From contig JBAOHX010000009.1 in assembly GCA_037044955.1 (NCBI GenBank), positions 136,154 to 200,153 on the forward strand: a stretch of DNA of 64,000 bases, given 5' to 3'. The notes beneath the pieces are model-generated. The model was given only the letters and a program-made list of their open reading frames with translations, made no database searches and was not told where the DNA came from. Source of the stretch: JAJXWB01 sp037044955. GTDB taxonomy: Bacteria; Pseudomonadota; Alphaproteobacteria; Rhizobiales; Beijerinckiaceae. This document shows positions 44,013-53,519 of this stretch, one piece after another (position 1 is the first letter of the stretch; the number at the start of each line of letters is the position of its first letter). The position numbers were made by a program, and so were the translations under genes.

Positions 44013-45047
44013 ATGACCCGTACCCGCCCGCTTCTCGCGCTCGCCACGCTCGCCCTGTCGGCTTCCGTCGCCCTTCCGGCGTCGGTGGCCTGGGCCGGCC
44101 CGACGCTCGACGCGGTCAAGAAGCGCGGCGAACTGGTCTGCGGCTCCAACCCGGGCATCGCCGGCTTCGGCCTGCCGGACGACAAGGGCCAGTGGAAGGG
44201 CTTCGACATCGAGTTCTGCCGCGCCGTCGCCGCGACCATTTTCAACGACGCCAGCAAGGTGCGCTTCACGCCGCTGAGCGCCAAGGACCGCTTCACCGCC
44301 TTGCAATCTGGCGAAATCGACGTGCTCTCGCGCAATACGACCTGGACGCAGTCGCGCGAAGTCGGCCAGGGCTTCCTGTTCGGCGCCGTCACCTATTACG
44401 ACGGGCAGGGCTTCATGGTGCGCAAGAAGCTCAACGTGAATTCGGCGATGGAGCTCTCCGGCGCCTCTGTCTGCGTGCAGCAGGGCACGACCACCGAGCT
44501 GAACCTCGCCGACTTCTTCCGCACCCACAACATGAAATACGAGTTGGTGGTGTTCGCCACCGCCGACGAGGCGCTGAAGGCCTACGACACGGGCCGCTGC
44601 GACAGCTTCACGACCGACATGTCGCAGCTCTACGGCGAGCGCACGAAGCTCGGCAATCCGGAAGACCACGTCATCATGCCGGAGGTCATTTCCAAGGAGC
44701 CGCTCGGGCCGACCGTGCGCCAGGGCGACGACCAATGGTTCAACCTCGTGAAATGGACGCATTACGCCATGGTCACGGCGGAAGAACTGGGCGTGACGCA
44801 GGCCAATGTCGACGAGAAGCTGAAGGCCGCCAATCCCGAGATCAAGCGCCTGCTCGGCACCGAAGGCAATTTCGGCGCGGGCCTCGGCCTGACGCAGGAC
44901 TGGGCGTATCGCATCGTCAAGCTCGTCGGCAATTACGGCGAAGTGTTCGAGCGCAACGTCGGCGCGAATTCCAAGCTGAAGATCCAGCGCGGCCTGAATG
45001 CGCTGTGGAACGCGAAGGGCCTGCAATACGCGCCGCCGATCCGCTGA
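44013..45047 (+). CDS. aapJ: General L-amino-acid ABC transporter, periplasmic binding protein
   Basis: 344 residues with a signal peptide (1-28, ending VAWAGP). The mature part follows AapJ closely (TLDAVKKRGELVCGSNPGIA, ALQSGEIDVLSRNTTWTQSR, FGAVTYYDGQGFMVRK, RCDSFTTDMSQLYGER). It captures a broad range of L-amino acids. First of aapJ-aapQ-aapM, 19 nt before aapQ. Confidence 0.95.
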   Translation: MTRTRPLLALATLALSASVALPASVAWAGPTLDAVKKRGELVCGSNPGIAGFGLPDDKGQWKGFDIEFCRAVAATIFNDASKVRFTPLSAKDRFTALQSGEIDVLSRNTTWTQSREVGQGFLFGAVTYYDGQGFMVRKKLNVNSAMELSGASVCVQQGTTTELNLADFFRTHNMKYELVVFATADEALKAYDTGRCDSFTTDMSQLYGERTKLGNPEDHVIMPEVISKEPLGPTVRQGDDQWFNLVKWTHYAMVTAEELGVTQANVDEKLKAANPEIKRLLGTEGNFGAGLGLTQDWAYRIVKLVGNYGEVFERNVGANSKLKIQRGLNALWNAKGLQYAPPIR

Positions 45048-45066
45048 TTTCGGCGGCGGCGCGCCC

Positions 45067-46263
45067 ATGAGCGTGACAACGAGCGTCACGACGGCCAGCG
45101 AAGCTCCGAAGACCCGGATCTGGAACGATCCGTTCTGGCGGGGCCTCATCTTTCAGGGCGCCCTTCTCGTCGTCGTGCTGTTCCTGTTCGGAAGCGCGGT
45201 CATCAACGCCCGCAACAACATGCAGGCGCGCGGCATCCCGACGGATTTCGCCTTCTGGGACCGTCCGGCGTCCTTCGACATCAACCAGACGCTCATTCCC
45301 TATTCGGCGACGTCGCCGAACAGCCAGGTGTTCTGGGTCGGCCTGCTCAATACGCTGATGGTTTCCGTGCTCGGCATCGTCCTGTCGACGATCATCGGCT
45401 TCGCCATCGGCGCCGCGCGGCTGTCGACGAGCTGGCTGGTCGCGAAAATGGCGACCGTCTATGTCGAGGCGATCCGCAACGTGCCGCTGCTGCTGCAGAT
45501 CATCTTCTGGTACAACGTCGTGCTCGGCAACCTGCCAAATCCCAAGCAGGCCGCGCCTTTCCTCGACATCGCCTACCTCTCCAACCGCGGCCTGTTCGTG
45601 CCCGCGCCCGTGTTCAGGCAGGGCGTCAACGCGGTGTGGATCGCGCTCGGCGTCGGCATCGTCGCAGCCTTGATCTTCCGCGCCTGGGCGTCCAACCGCC
45701 AGCGCGAGACGGGACAGCAGGCGCCGGTGGGCTGGGTTTCGGCCGCGCTGGTCCTCGGCCTGCCGCTCCTCGCCTTCTTCTCCGCCGGGCGGCCGATCGG
45801 CGTCGAATTCCCGCAGCTCAAGGGGTTCAATTTCGTCGGCGGGCAGAGGCTGACGCCGGAATTCGTCGCGCTCCTGCTGGCGCTGACGCTCTATACCGCC
45901 GCCTTCATCGCCGAAATCGTGCGGTCCGGCATTCTCGCCGTGCCCAAGGGCCAGAGCGAGGCGGCCGCCGCGCTCGGGCTGCGCGCGACGCCCACGCGAA
46001 AACTCGTCGTCATGCCGCAGGCGATGCGCGTCATCATCCCGCCGCTCATCAACCAGTATCTCAACCTCACCAAGAATTCGACGCTGGCCGTCGCCATCGG
46101 CTATCCTGACCTCTTCAACGTCTTCTCCGGCACTGTGCTCAACAATACCGGCGCGGCCGTCCAGATCGTCTTCATGACCATGGCCGTCTATCTCGTCGCG
46201 AGCCTCGTCACCTCGGGCGTCATGAACGCCTACAATGCGCGCATGTCGCTGCGGGAGCGCTGA
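45067..46263 (+). CDS. aapQ: General L-amino-acid ABC transporter, permease AapQ
   Basis: 398 residues and about eight membrane helices. The HisM-type permease signature (EAIRNVPLLLQIIFWY; then YTAAFIAEIVRSGILAVPKG QSEAA-type loop) is complete, with the coupling-helix EAAAALGL for the ATPase. The long insertion between the first and later helices is characteristic of AapQ/BztB. It stops 1 nt before the aapM start. Confidence 0.94.
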   Translation: MSVTTSVTTASEAPKTRIWNDPFWRGLIFQGALLVVVLFLFGSAVINARNNMQARGIPTDFAFWDRPASFDINQTLIPYSATSPNSQVFWVGLLNTLMVSVLGIVLSTIIGFAIGAARLSTSWLVAKMATVYVEAIRNVPLLLQIIFWYNVVLGNLPNPKQAAPFLDIAYLSNRGLFVPAPVFRQGVNAVWIALGVGIVAALIFRAWASNRQRETGQQAPVGWVSAALVLGLPLLAFFSAGRPIGVEFPQLKGFNFVGGQRLTPEFVALLLALTLYTAAFIAEIVRSGILAVPKGQSEAAAALGLRATPTRKLVVMPQAMRVIIPPLINQYLNLTKNSTLAVAIGYPDLFNVFSGTVLNNTGAAVQIVFMTMAVYLVASLVTSGVMNAYNARMSLRER

Positions 46264-46264
46264 C

Positions 46265-47386
46265 ATGACCGCTTTCGTCCGCACAGCGCCCGAACCGACC
46301 CTGCCGCCGCCCGCGGCCACGACGGGCCTTGTCGCCACCCTGCGCGACCGGCTGTTCTCGGGGCCGTTCGCCTCGGTCTTCACAATCCTCGGGATCGTCT
46401 TCCTCGCCTGGGCGATCCCGCCGCTCGTAAGGTTCCTCGTCATCGACGCCGTCTGGGCCGCGCCGGACGGCGCAGCCTGCCGCGCCCCGGGGGCAGGGGC
46501 GTGCTGGGCCTACATCTGGCGCAAGTCCGGCTATTTCATCTACGGCTCCTATCCGGTGGAGCAGCGCTGGCGCGTCGATATCGTCTTTATCGTCGGCGCG
46601 ATCCTCATCGCCTGGCTGCTGATCCGCCGCGCGCCGTGGCGTGGCGTCGCCGCCGGGCTGTTCTTCGTCGCCTATCCGATCATGGCCGTGATCCTGCTGC
46701 GCGGCTCCACGGCGCTCGGCCTGCCGGTCGTGCCGACCGATCTGTGGGGCGGCATTCTCGTCACGCTCATCATGGCGGTCTCGGGCATCGTCTTCTCGCT
46801 GCCCTTCGGCGTCGCGCTCGCGCTCGGGCGCCGGTCGCAACTGCCGATCGTGCGATTCTTCTCGGTCGGCTTCATCGAGATCATCCGCGGCGTGCCGATG
46901 ATCACCGTCCTGTTCATGGCCAATCTGATGCTGCCGCTGTTCGTGCCCGAGGCCTGGGCGCCGGACCGGCTGCTGCGGCCGCTCGTCGGCGTCGCGCTCT
47001 TCGCCTCGGCCTATATGGCGGAAGTCGTGCGCGGCGGCCTGCAGGCCATCCCGAAGGGCCAGTTCGAGGGCGCGATGGCGCTCGGCCTCAACTATCCCCA
47101 GCGGATGCGGCTCATCGTCCTGCCGCAGGCGCTGGCCATCGTCATCCCCGGCATCGTCAATTCCTTCATCGCGCTGTTCAAGGACACGACCCTCGTGGCC
47201 ATCGTCGGCATTTTCGATTTCCTGCGCGCCGTCGACACCGCCCGACTCGATCCCGAATGGGCGGGGCCGACGATCACGGCGACAGGCTATATCTTCGCCG
47301 CGCTGTTCTACTTCGTGTTCTGCTTTGGAATGTCGCGCTATTCCCTTGCTGTAGAAAGAGAATTGGCAAAGTCGCGCAATCGTTGA
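46265..47386 (+). CDS. aapM: General L-amino-acid ABC transporter, permease AapM
   Basis: 373 residues. HisM-type permease with GFIEIIRGVPMITVLFM, SAYMAEVVRGGLQAIPKGQF and the EGAMALGLNY coupling helix. It pairs with AapQ in the membrane. In relatives aapP (the ATPase) follows directly; here the next gene, 108 nt on, is an unrelated FAD protein. Confidence 0.94.
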   Translation: MTAFVRTAPEPTLPPPAATTGLVATLRDRLFSGPFASVFTILGIVFLAWAIPPLVRFLVIDAVWAAPDGAACRAPGAGACWAYIWRKSGYFIYGSYPVEQRWRVDIVFIVGAILIAWLLIRRAPWRGVAAGLFFVAYPIMAVILLRGSTALGLPVVPTDLWGGILVTLIMAVSGIVFSLPFGVALALGRRSQLPIVRFFSVGFIEIIRGVPMITVLFMANLMLPLFVPEAWAPDRLLRPLVGVALFASAYMAEVVRGGLQAIPKGQFEGAMALGLNYPQRMRLIVLPQALAIVIPGIVNSFIALFKDTTLVAIVGIFDFLRAVDTARLDPEWAGPTITATGYIFAALFYFVFCFGMSRYSLAVERELAKSRNR

Positions 47387-47494
47387 TGCCGGCGGCGTTT
47401 CATTAACGAGGCCGCCGCTCCGCGCGCGATAGTAAGCAGAAATTAACGGCTCGCGCTCATCATCCCCCGAGCATTCAACCGGGGCGCGCGAGCG

Positions 47495-48983
47495 ATGGAA
47501 TTTGTTGAGACGGCGGTGATCGGTGGCGGTCCCGCGGGCCTGACGGCGGCCTATACGCTCGCCAAGAACGGCCGCGATGTCATCGTGTTCGAGAAAGACC
47601 CGGTCTATGTCGGCGGCATCAGCCGAACCGTGAACTACAAGGGCTTTCTGTTCGATATCGGCGGCCATCGATTCTTCTCGAAGTCGAAGGAGATCGTCGA
47701 CCTCTGGAACGAGATCCTGCCCGACGATTTCATCGACCGGCCGCGCCTGTCGCGCATCTTCTACAACAACAAGTTCTACGGCTATCCGCTGAAGGCGTTC
47801 GAGGCGCTGTTCAATCTCGGCCTGTGGGAATCGACCCTGTGCATGGCGTCCTTCGCCTATGCCAAGGCCTTTCCGGTGAAGGAGCCCAAGACCTTCCATC
47901 AATGGGTGCGCAACCAGTTCGGCGAGCGCCTGTTCTCGATCTTCTTCAAGACCTACACCGAGAAGGTGTGGGGCATGGAATGCGACGAGATTTCGGCCGA
48001 CTGGGCCGCGCAGCGCATCAAGGGCCTCAACCTCGGCGCCGCCGTCATCGACGGCCTGCGCCGGTCGCTCGGCGTGAAGAAGAAGGGCGAGGGCGCCAAG
48101 TCGCTGATCGAATCGTTCCGCTATCCCCGCAAGGGTCCCGGCATGATGTGGGAAGCCGCGGCGAAGAAGATCGTCGGCCTCGGCGGCCGCGTGCAGATGG
48201 GCCGCTCGGTCGAGCATCTCTCCTACGACGACAAGTCGAAGATCTGGACCGTATCGGTGCGCGCGCCAGGACGGCGTGCTGGAGCAATATGCCGCGCGAA
48301 ATGTCATCTCCTCGGCGCCGATCAACGAACTGATGGCCTCCATCACGCCGACGCCGCTGAGCCTGCTGCACGCGCGCGACCTCAAGTATCGCGACTTCCT
48401 CACCGTCGTGCTGATCGGCAAGTCCTCCGTCGAACTGCCCGACAATTGGGTCTACATCCACGATCCCAGCGTGCAGGTCGGCCGCGTGCAGAACTTCCGC
48501 TCGTGGTCGCCGGAAATGATTCCGGACGGCGTCTCGACCTGCCTCGGCCTCGAATATTTCTGCTTCGAAGGCGATGGCCTGTGGTCGGCCGACGACAGGG
48601 ATCTGGTGGAGCTCGCCAAGCAGGAAATCGACAAGATCGGCCTGATGAAGGCCGCCGACGTGGTCGACGCCTCGGTCGTGCGCCAGCCCAAGGCCTACCC
48701 CGTCTACGACGACTCTTACGCGCGCAATGTCGAGGTGATCCGTCTCGAATTGTCCGGCCGCTACCCCGGCCTGCATCTCGTCGGCCGCAACGGCATGCAC
48801 AAGTACAACAACCAGGATCACGCGATGATGACGGGCATGCTCACCGCGCTCAACATCATCTCGGGCGAGACCGTCTACAACGTCTGGGAAGTCAACGAGG
48901 ACGCCGAATACGGCGAGGCCGGCGTGTCCGGCGCCGAGGAGGCTCTCAAGAGCGAGCGTCTCGTTCCGCGCAAGGTCGCCTGA
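47495..48983 (+). CDS. FAD-dependent oxidoreductase, protoporphyrinogen-oxidase/UDP-galactopyranose-mutase-like (one +1 frame break)
   Basis: Corrected length 495 residues. N-terminal FAD motif AVIGGGPAGLTAAYTLAKNG with E at VIVFEKD, then IGGHRFFSKSKEIVDLWNE and the C-terminal FAD contact LVGRNGMHKYNNQDHAMMTG. The family is usually annotated NAD(P)/FAD-dependent oxidoreductase and is found with glycosyltransferase and GtrA genes, as here, suggesting modification of a sugar or lipid carrier. An extra base near 48266 (GCGCGCGCCAGGAC) splits the gene in the middle. Its stop overlaps the gtrA-like start (TGATG). Confidence 0.85.
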
Positions 48984-49435
48984 TGTCGCTCGACGCAACG
49001 GCGGGCGCGCTGAAACCGGCGCGCTTCTCCTATGCCTGGCTGGTCGGCATGGCGCTCGACGCTGTCGGCTACGGCGCGGCGAGCGTCGTCGCGCTGGCGG
49101 TCGACTGGGGGTCGCTGGTCGTCCTCAACAGCGTGCTGCACGTCGACTATCTTCTCGCCGCCGGCGTCGCGTTCAGCCTCGGCTTGCTTGTCGCCTATTT
49201 CCTGAGCGTGCATGTCGTCTTCAAGGGACGTTCCCGGTACGGCGCGCGCGGAGAACTTGCCGGCTTCATCGTCACCGGCCTCATCGGCCTCGCGCTCAAC
49301 CAGGTCCTGATCTTCGCTTTCGTCGCAGGTCTGGCGCTGCCCGTCGCGATCGCCAAGGCGCCGACCGTCGGCGTCGTCTTCACTTTCAATTTCCTGTCGC
49401 GTCGCCTGCTTCTGTTCACGGGCCGCGGCGCGTGA
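48983..49435 (+). CDS. GtrA family membrane protein
   Basis: 150 residues and four membrane helices; the GtrA pattern is seen in LLAAGVAFSLGLLVAYFLSV (N-linked VHVVF), GELAGFIVTGLIGLALNQVL, and FTFNFLSRRLLLF. GtrA proteins are thought to flip or accept polyprenyl-linked sugars for surface-polysaccharide decoration. It overlaps the preceding FAD gene by one base and probably acts with the two GT-C-like proteins downstream. Confidence 0.87.
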   Translation: MSLDATAGALKPARFSYAWLVGMALDAVGYGAASVVALAVDWGSLVVLNSVLHVDYLLAAGVAFSLGLLVAYFLSVHVVFKGRSRYGARGELAGFIVTGLIGLALNQVLIFAFVAGLALPVAIAKAPTVGVVFTFNFLSRRLLLFTGRGA

Positions 49436-49457
49436 GCGCCCGCGAGGTACGTGCGTC

Positions 49458-51415
49458 ATGCGCGCCTCCAACGCCGAACTCACCATAGCCGACCGCAGCG
49501 CCGCGCCGTTTCGCGCGGCGCGTTGCGTTTCAGGCGTCGCCGCGCTGCTGGCGCTCGCCGCCTTCTATGCGCTCGAACATCCGTTCCCCGGCATAACAGG
49601 CGATTCCAAGATCTACATGGGCCGCGCGCTCGCCGATCTCGATCCGTCCGGCGTCGGCCGCGATCTCATGTTCCGTCTCGACGGCCAGTCGCAGTTCAGC
49701 CTGTTCACGCCGGCGGCCAGATGGCTCCTTTCGCATCTTCCGCTCGCGCTCGTCGCCGCGTCGATGGCGGCGGTCGGCGGGCTCCTCTGGTTTGCCGGCG
49801 CGCTCGCGGTCGCGCGGCGGGCTGCGCCGGGCAGGGCGTTCGCCGTCGCGGCGATCGTCTTCGCCGCGCCAGCCTTCTACGGGCCCTATCGCCTGCTCTC
49901 CTACGCGGAGGCGCTCGCCGAACCCCGGCCCTATGCGGAAGCCTTCACGCTGCTCGCGCTGGCCGCATTCCTCGGCGGACGCCTGCTTCCCGCGCTCGCC
50001 CTGCTTGCCGTCGCCGCCGCGCTTCATCCGATCATGGCGCTTGCCGGCGTCGCGGCCATCGGCCTCGCGCTCTGCGTCGAGGATCGCCGCTGGCTCCTGC
50101 TCGCGCTCGGCGGCGCGCTCGCTCTCGTCGCCGCCGTCGCGCTCGACGCGCCGATGGCGGGGCGCCTGCGCGTCTTCATCGACGCGCAATGGCTGTCGCT
50201 GCTGACCGAGCGCAACGCCTATCTGTTTCCGCATCTCTGGAAGGCGGACGACTTCATCCTGCCGGCGATCCAATCCGCGACGATCCTGCTCGCCGCACAC
50301 CGCGCCGAAGGCCGGCTGAGGCGTCTGCTGCTTGCGGGTCTGGCGACCGGCGTCGCCGGCGTCCTCATCGCCTGGATCGCCGGCGCCCTCCTGCCTTCGC
50401 TGCTCGTGTTGCAGGCGCAGAGCTGGCGCATGTGGTGGCTGACCGGCGTACTCGCGGCCTTCTCGCTCGCCCTCTGCGCGGTGCGCTTCGGCGCCGGCGC
50501 TGCGCGTGAAAAATTCGCGCTCGCCATGCTCGCCTTTGCCTGGGTCATGGCGAGCCAGGGACCGATCGTGTTCGTCGCGCTCGGCATCGCGGTCTTCCTC
50601 TCCGTTCCGCGCTTTTCGCGCGACATCGCGATCTCCGAAAAAATCGCGAATTACACGTGGCTCGGCCTCGCCGCCGCCGTGCTGGTCCCGAGCGGCGGTC
50701 ATGCTCGTCAAATGGCTGGACCTGCCGGCGACCGAGGGCTTCACGCCCGTGTTCGCGAAGCGCCTGCTCGCTGTCATTGGCGACGCGCTGCTGCTCGCCG
50801 CGATCGCGCTCGCCGCCTTCGGCCCGCCGCAGGCGTTCGCGCGCATTCCGCGTCTGGCTGCGCTCGCCTGCGCGATTGTCGCGGCGGCGCTCGGCGCGCG
50901 ATTGTGGTTCGACCCCGATTCCTACGCGCGCGAGATCGCCGGCGCCCGCGTGCAATCGGACCTCGTGCGGATGACCCCGCGCGATGGCGAAATCCTGTGG
51001 TTGCAGGGCTCGCTCGAGCCGTGGGTCTGGCTGCGCCGCGCACATTGGCTCGGCGATATTCAGGGCGCGGGCATCGTCTTTTCGCGCGATCTGGCGATGC
51101 TCTATCGCGAACGCGCCGATGCGCTTGCCGCCGCCGGCCTCGACAATGGCGGCCTGGTGCGCCGTTACGCCGACCTGCCGAAGGAATGGCTCGCCAGGCT
51201 CGATCATCAAGGGCGTGAAGCAAGTCTGCGCGCGCGGCGATGCGCCCGCCTATATCGTCGCGCCCGTCGCCGATGGCGCGGCGCTCGATCCGGCGCTCGC
51301 GGCGAAGTTATGGCGTCCGCCGGCGCTGCGTCTCGAGACCGCTGTCGCCGGCGACAAGATCGAGACGATCCGCTTCGAGACCTATGCGGTGGTCGATTGC
51401 GCGGGCCTCCGCTGA
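49458..51415 (+). CDS. Multi-pass membrane protein, GT-C glycosyltransferase-like (two +1 frame breaks)
   Basis: Corrected length about 651 residues with some eleven to thirteen hydrophobic helices and a C-terminal soluble part (about 500-651, IETIRFETYAVVDCAGLR at the end). An acidic first loop (FPGITGDSKIYMGRALADLD) is what GT-C enzymes use for catalysis. Extra bases occur near 50694 and 51202. Operon position 22 nt after gtrA suggests transfer of a sugar from a polyprenyl carrier. Family not firmly recognised. Confidence 0.65.
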
Positions 51416-51427
51416 CACGCCTCGCAC

Positions 51428-51499
51428 GTCATTCCCGCGCAAGCGGGAATCCAGACTCGATGCGATGGCGTTCTGGATGCCCGCTTTCGCGGGCATGAC
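51428..51499. repeat. Dispersed palindromic repeat (family 2), copy 1
   Basis: GTCATTCCCGCGCAAGCGGG leads into AATCCAG; the right arm ends GGCATGAC. The two arms are near-complementary over about 25 nt. The same element recurs at 54821-54885. Confidence 0.8.
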
Positions 51500-51502
51500 A
51501 AT

Positions 51503-53299
51503 TCAACGTCTGATCCTATAGATCGCGTTCGGCGCCGCCTTGATGTCGAGCGCTTCGAGCCAGTCGGGGACGCGGCCTGCGATCAGCTCCGCCGCCAATC
51601 CCTGCGGCGCGCGCTCCGCCATGATCTGCATGCGCTTCATCGCCGTGCAGGCGGCGAGATAATCCGCGCCCGAGGCCAGCGCGATCCCGCGCGCTTCGGC
51701 CGGAGGGGCCATGAAAGCGTCGATGGATAGCCGGTTGCCGGCATTGTTGCGGTGATAGGGCGCGGCGACGACGGCGTGATGCGTGAAGGCGAGGAGATGC
51801 GCGCCCGCGTCGATCGGCGCGAGCACGAGGCCGGCCGGCGCGGCGTCGAGCGGCGTCAGCACGGCAGGGCGCAGGCAGGTCGAGGTGCGGCTGGCTTCGA
51901 CGTGCGGGTCGGCGGGCAGGGCGATGGCGTAGGCGATCGGCGCGAACGGCAGGCAGAACAGCGCCGTCAGCGTCGGCCGCAGCGGGCCTTCCGTGGCGAG
52001 GCGCCGGGCGAGAGCGACGACGGCGGTCGCCGCGCCGATCGACGCGAGCGGCGCGACGGAGGAGAACACGCGCACGCCCCAGAAGGTCATGGCGACGCCG
52101 ATGGCGATCAGCGCCGAAAGCGCGAGCAGGCGGCCCCGCTGCAATCCTTTCGCAAAATATGCGGACGCCAGCGTGGCGACGAATGCGAGCGCGAGCGGCG
52201 CGCCGAGCGTCAGCGCCGCGCTCGGCTGCGTCGCGCCGAGATCGAGCAGCTTCTGGATTTCGGCGACATGATCGAGCCAGATGGCGCGCACCAGGGGATC
52301 GATCCCGACGAAGGGATCGCCGAGGCAGGCGGGCGCGACCGCCTTCAACGCGAGGAGAGGAAGCAGCCCGCACGCGACCGCGCCCGCCAGACGCGAAAAT
52401 GTCGTTCCGAGCCGCGCGTTCAGCGCGACGAGAGCAAGCAGGCCGAGCGCGCCGGCAAGGCCCGCGACGAGGTGGGCGGCCGAATAGGCGTCGCAGGCCA
52501 CATTCGTCCAGCGCGCCGGCCCGACGGTGGCGAAAAAGCAGAGCGGCAGCGCGAGCAGGAGCCCGAGCGCGAACTGCTTCAGCGCCGGCGCCTGTTCCCC
52601 GCCGCGCACGATCCACGCGACGACGGGAATGGCGGCGAGCACGACGAAGAACGGCAGGTTCTCGAGACTGATCGCCAGCGACAATGCGACAGCGCCGGCC
52701 GCAAGCCACATCGCTTTGGCGCGCGACGGATCGAGCGCGGCCAGCGCGCCGCCGCAGGCCAGCATCAGCAGCACGATCTGCGGCGCGTGATGGTCGATGC
52801 GGCCGGGAACGAATTGCGCGAACACGGGCCCCGTGGCGAAGGCGAGCGCGACGGCTGTTATCTGCACGGCGCGATCGCCGAACAGGCGCGCGACCTGCGC
52901 CAGCGCGACGTAGAGAGCGGCGAGCAGCAGCAGCGGAAAGGCGAGCCGCGTCGCCGCTTCCGCCTCGGCCGGCGCCAGAAACAGGCCGAACAGCTTCATC
53001 AGGACGACGAGCGGAACGTCGACCACGCGCGACCAGTGCATGAACAGGCCGTCCGGCGGCGCGAGGCGATGCGCCCGCATGTCGAACCAGCCCTGTCCCG
53101 CGATCAGGTCGCGCACCTGGACCATGCGCATGGCGTCGTCGGTGTCGCCGAAGCCGCCGGTCGCCCACACGTCGGTCGCCTGCGGCCAGGTCATGGCGAC
53201 GCCGCAGCCGAGAGCGGTCAGGATCGCGAAGGCGACGCCGGGCCGAAACGCGGCTGTCGCGCTCGCGCTCGGGGCAATCGTGACTTCGGCTTCGCTCAT
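51503..53299 (-). CDS. Multi-pass membrane protein, GT-C/STT3-like
   Basis: 598 residues and about eleven membrane helices. The first periplasmic loop contains GGFGDTDDAMRMVQVRDLIA and GLFMHWSRVVDVPL. The DTDDAMR motif fits the acidic metal site of GT-C/oligosaccharyltransferase-like enzymes. The pattern is common in Hyphomicrobiales proteins without assigned function. It is convergent with the preceding membrane gene and separated from it by a repeat element. Glycosyl transfer is inferred only. Confidence 0.65.
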   Translation of the reverse strand: MSEAEVTIAPSASATAAFRPGVAFAILTALGCGVAMTWPQATDVWATGGFGDTDDAMRMVQVRDLIAGQGWFDMRAHRLAPPDGLFMHWSRVVDVPLVVLMKLFGLFLAPAEAEAATRLAFPLLLLAALYVALAQVARLFGDRAVQITAVALAFATGPVFAQFVPGRIDHHAPQIVLLMLACGGALAALDPSRAKAMWLAAGAVALSLAISLENLPFFVVLAAIPVVAWIVRGGEQAPALKQFALGLLLALPLCFFATVGPARWTNVACDAYSAAHLVAGLAGALGLLALVALNARLGTTFSRLAGAVACGLLPLLALKAVAPACLGDPFVGIDPLVRAIWLDHVAEIQKLLDLGATQPSAALTLGAPLALAFVATLASAYFAKGLQRGRLLALSALIAIGVAMTFWGVRVFSSVAPLASIGAATAVVALARRLATEGPLRPTLTALFCLPFAPIAYAIALPADPHVEASRTSTCLRPAVLTPLDAAPAGLVLAPIDAGAHLLAFTHHAVVAAPYHRNNAGNRLSIDAFMAPPAEARGIALASGADYLAACTAMKRMQIMAERAPQGLAAELIAGRVPDWLEALDIKAAPNAIYRIRR

Positions 53300-53322
53300 G
53301 TTCGTCCGTCGATTTCCGACAT

Positions 53323-53416
53323 CCTTCGAGACGCCCGCTACGCGGGCTCCTCAGGATGAGGGTTGTCCTACCCCCTCATGCTGAGGAGGCCCGAAGGGCC
53401 GTCTCGAAGCACGAGG
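53323..53416. repeat. Dispersed palindromic repeat (family 3)
   Basis: CTTCGAGACG (53324-53333) pairs with CGTCTCGAAG (53400-53409); inner CCTCAGGATGAGG and CCTCATGCTGAGG arms pair as well. This composition (CCTCATGCTGAGGAGGCCCG) is a familiar alphaproteobacterial intergenic repeat. Confidence 0.75.
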
Positions 53417-53519
53417 GAATCTGCGGAAGGATATGCCCCGCGCCCTTGCGACGAGGTTACTGCGGCTTGCCTTGGCGGCGCGCGCGTGAGAGACCGGCGA
53501 CCCCGAAAGACCGAGAGCC

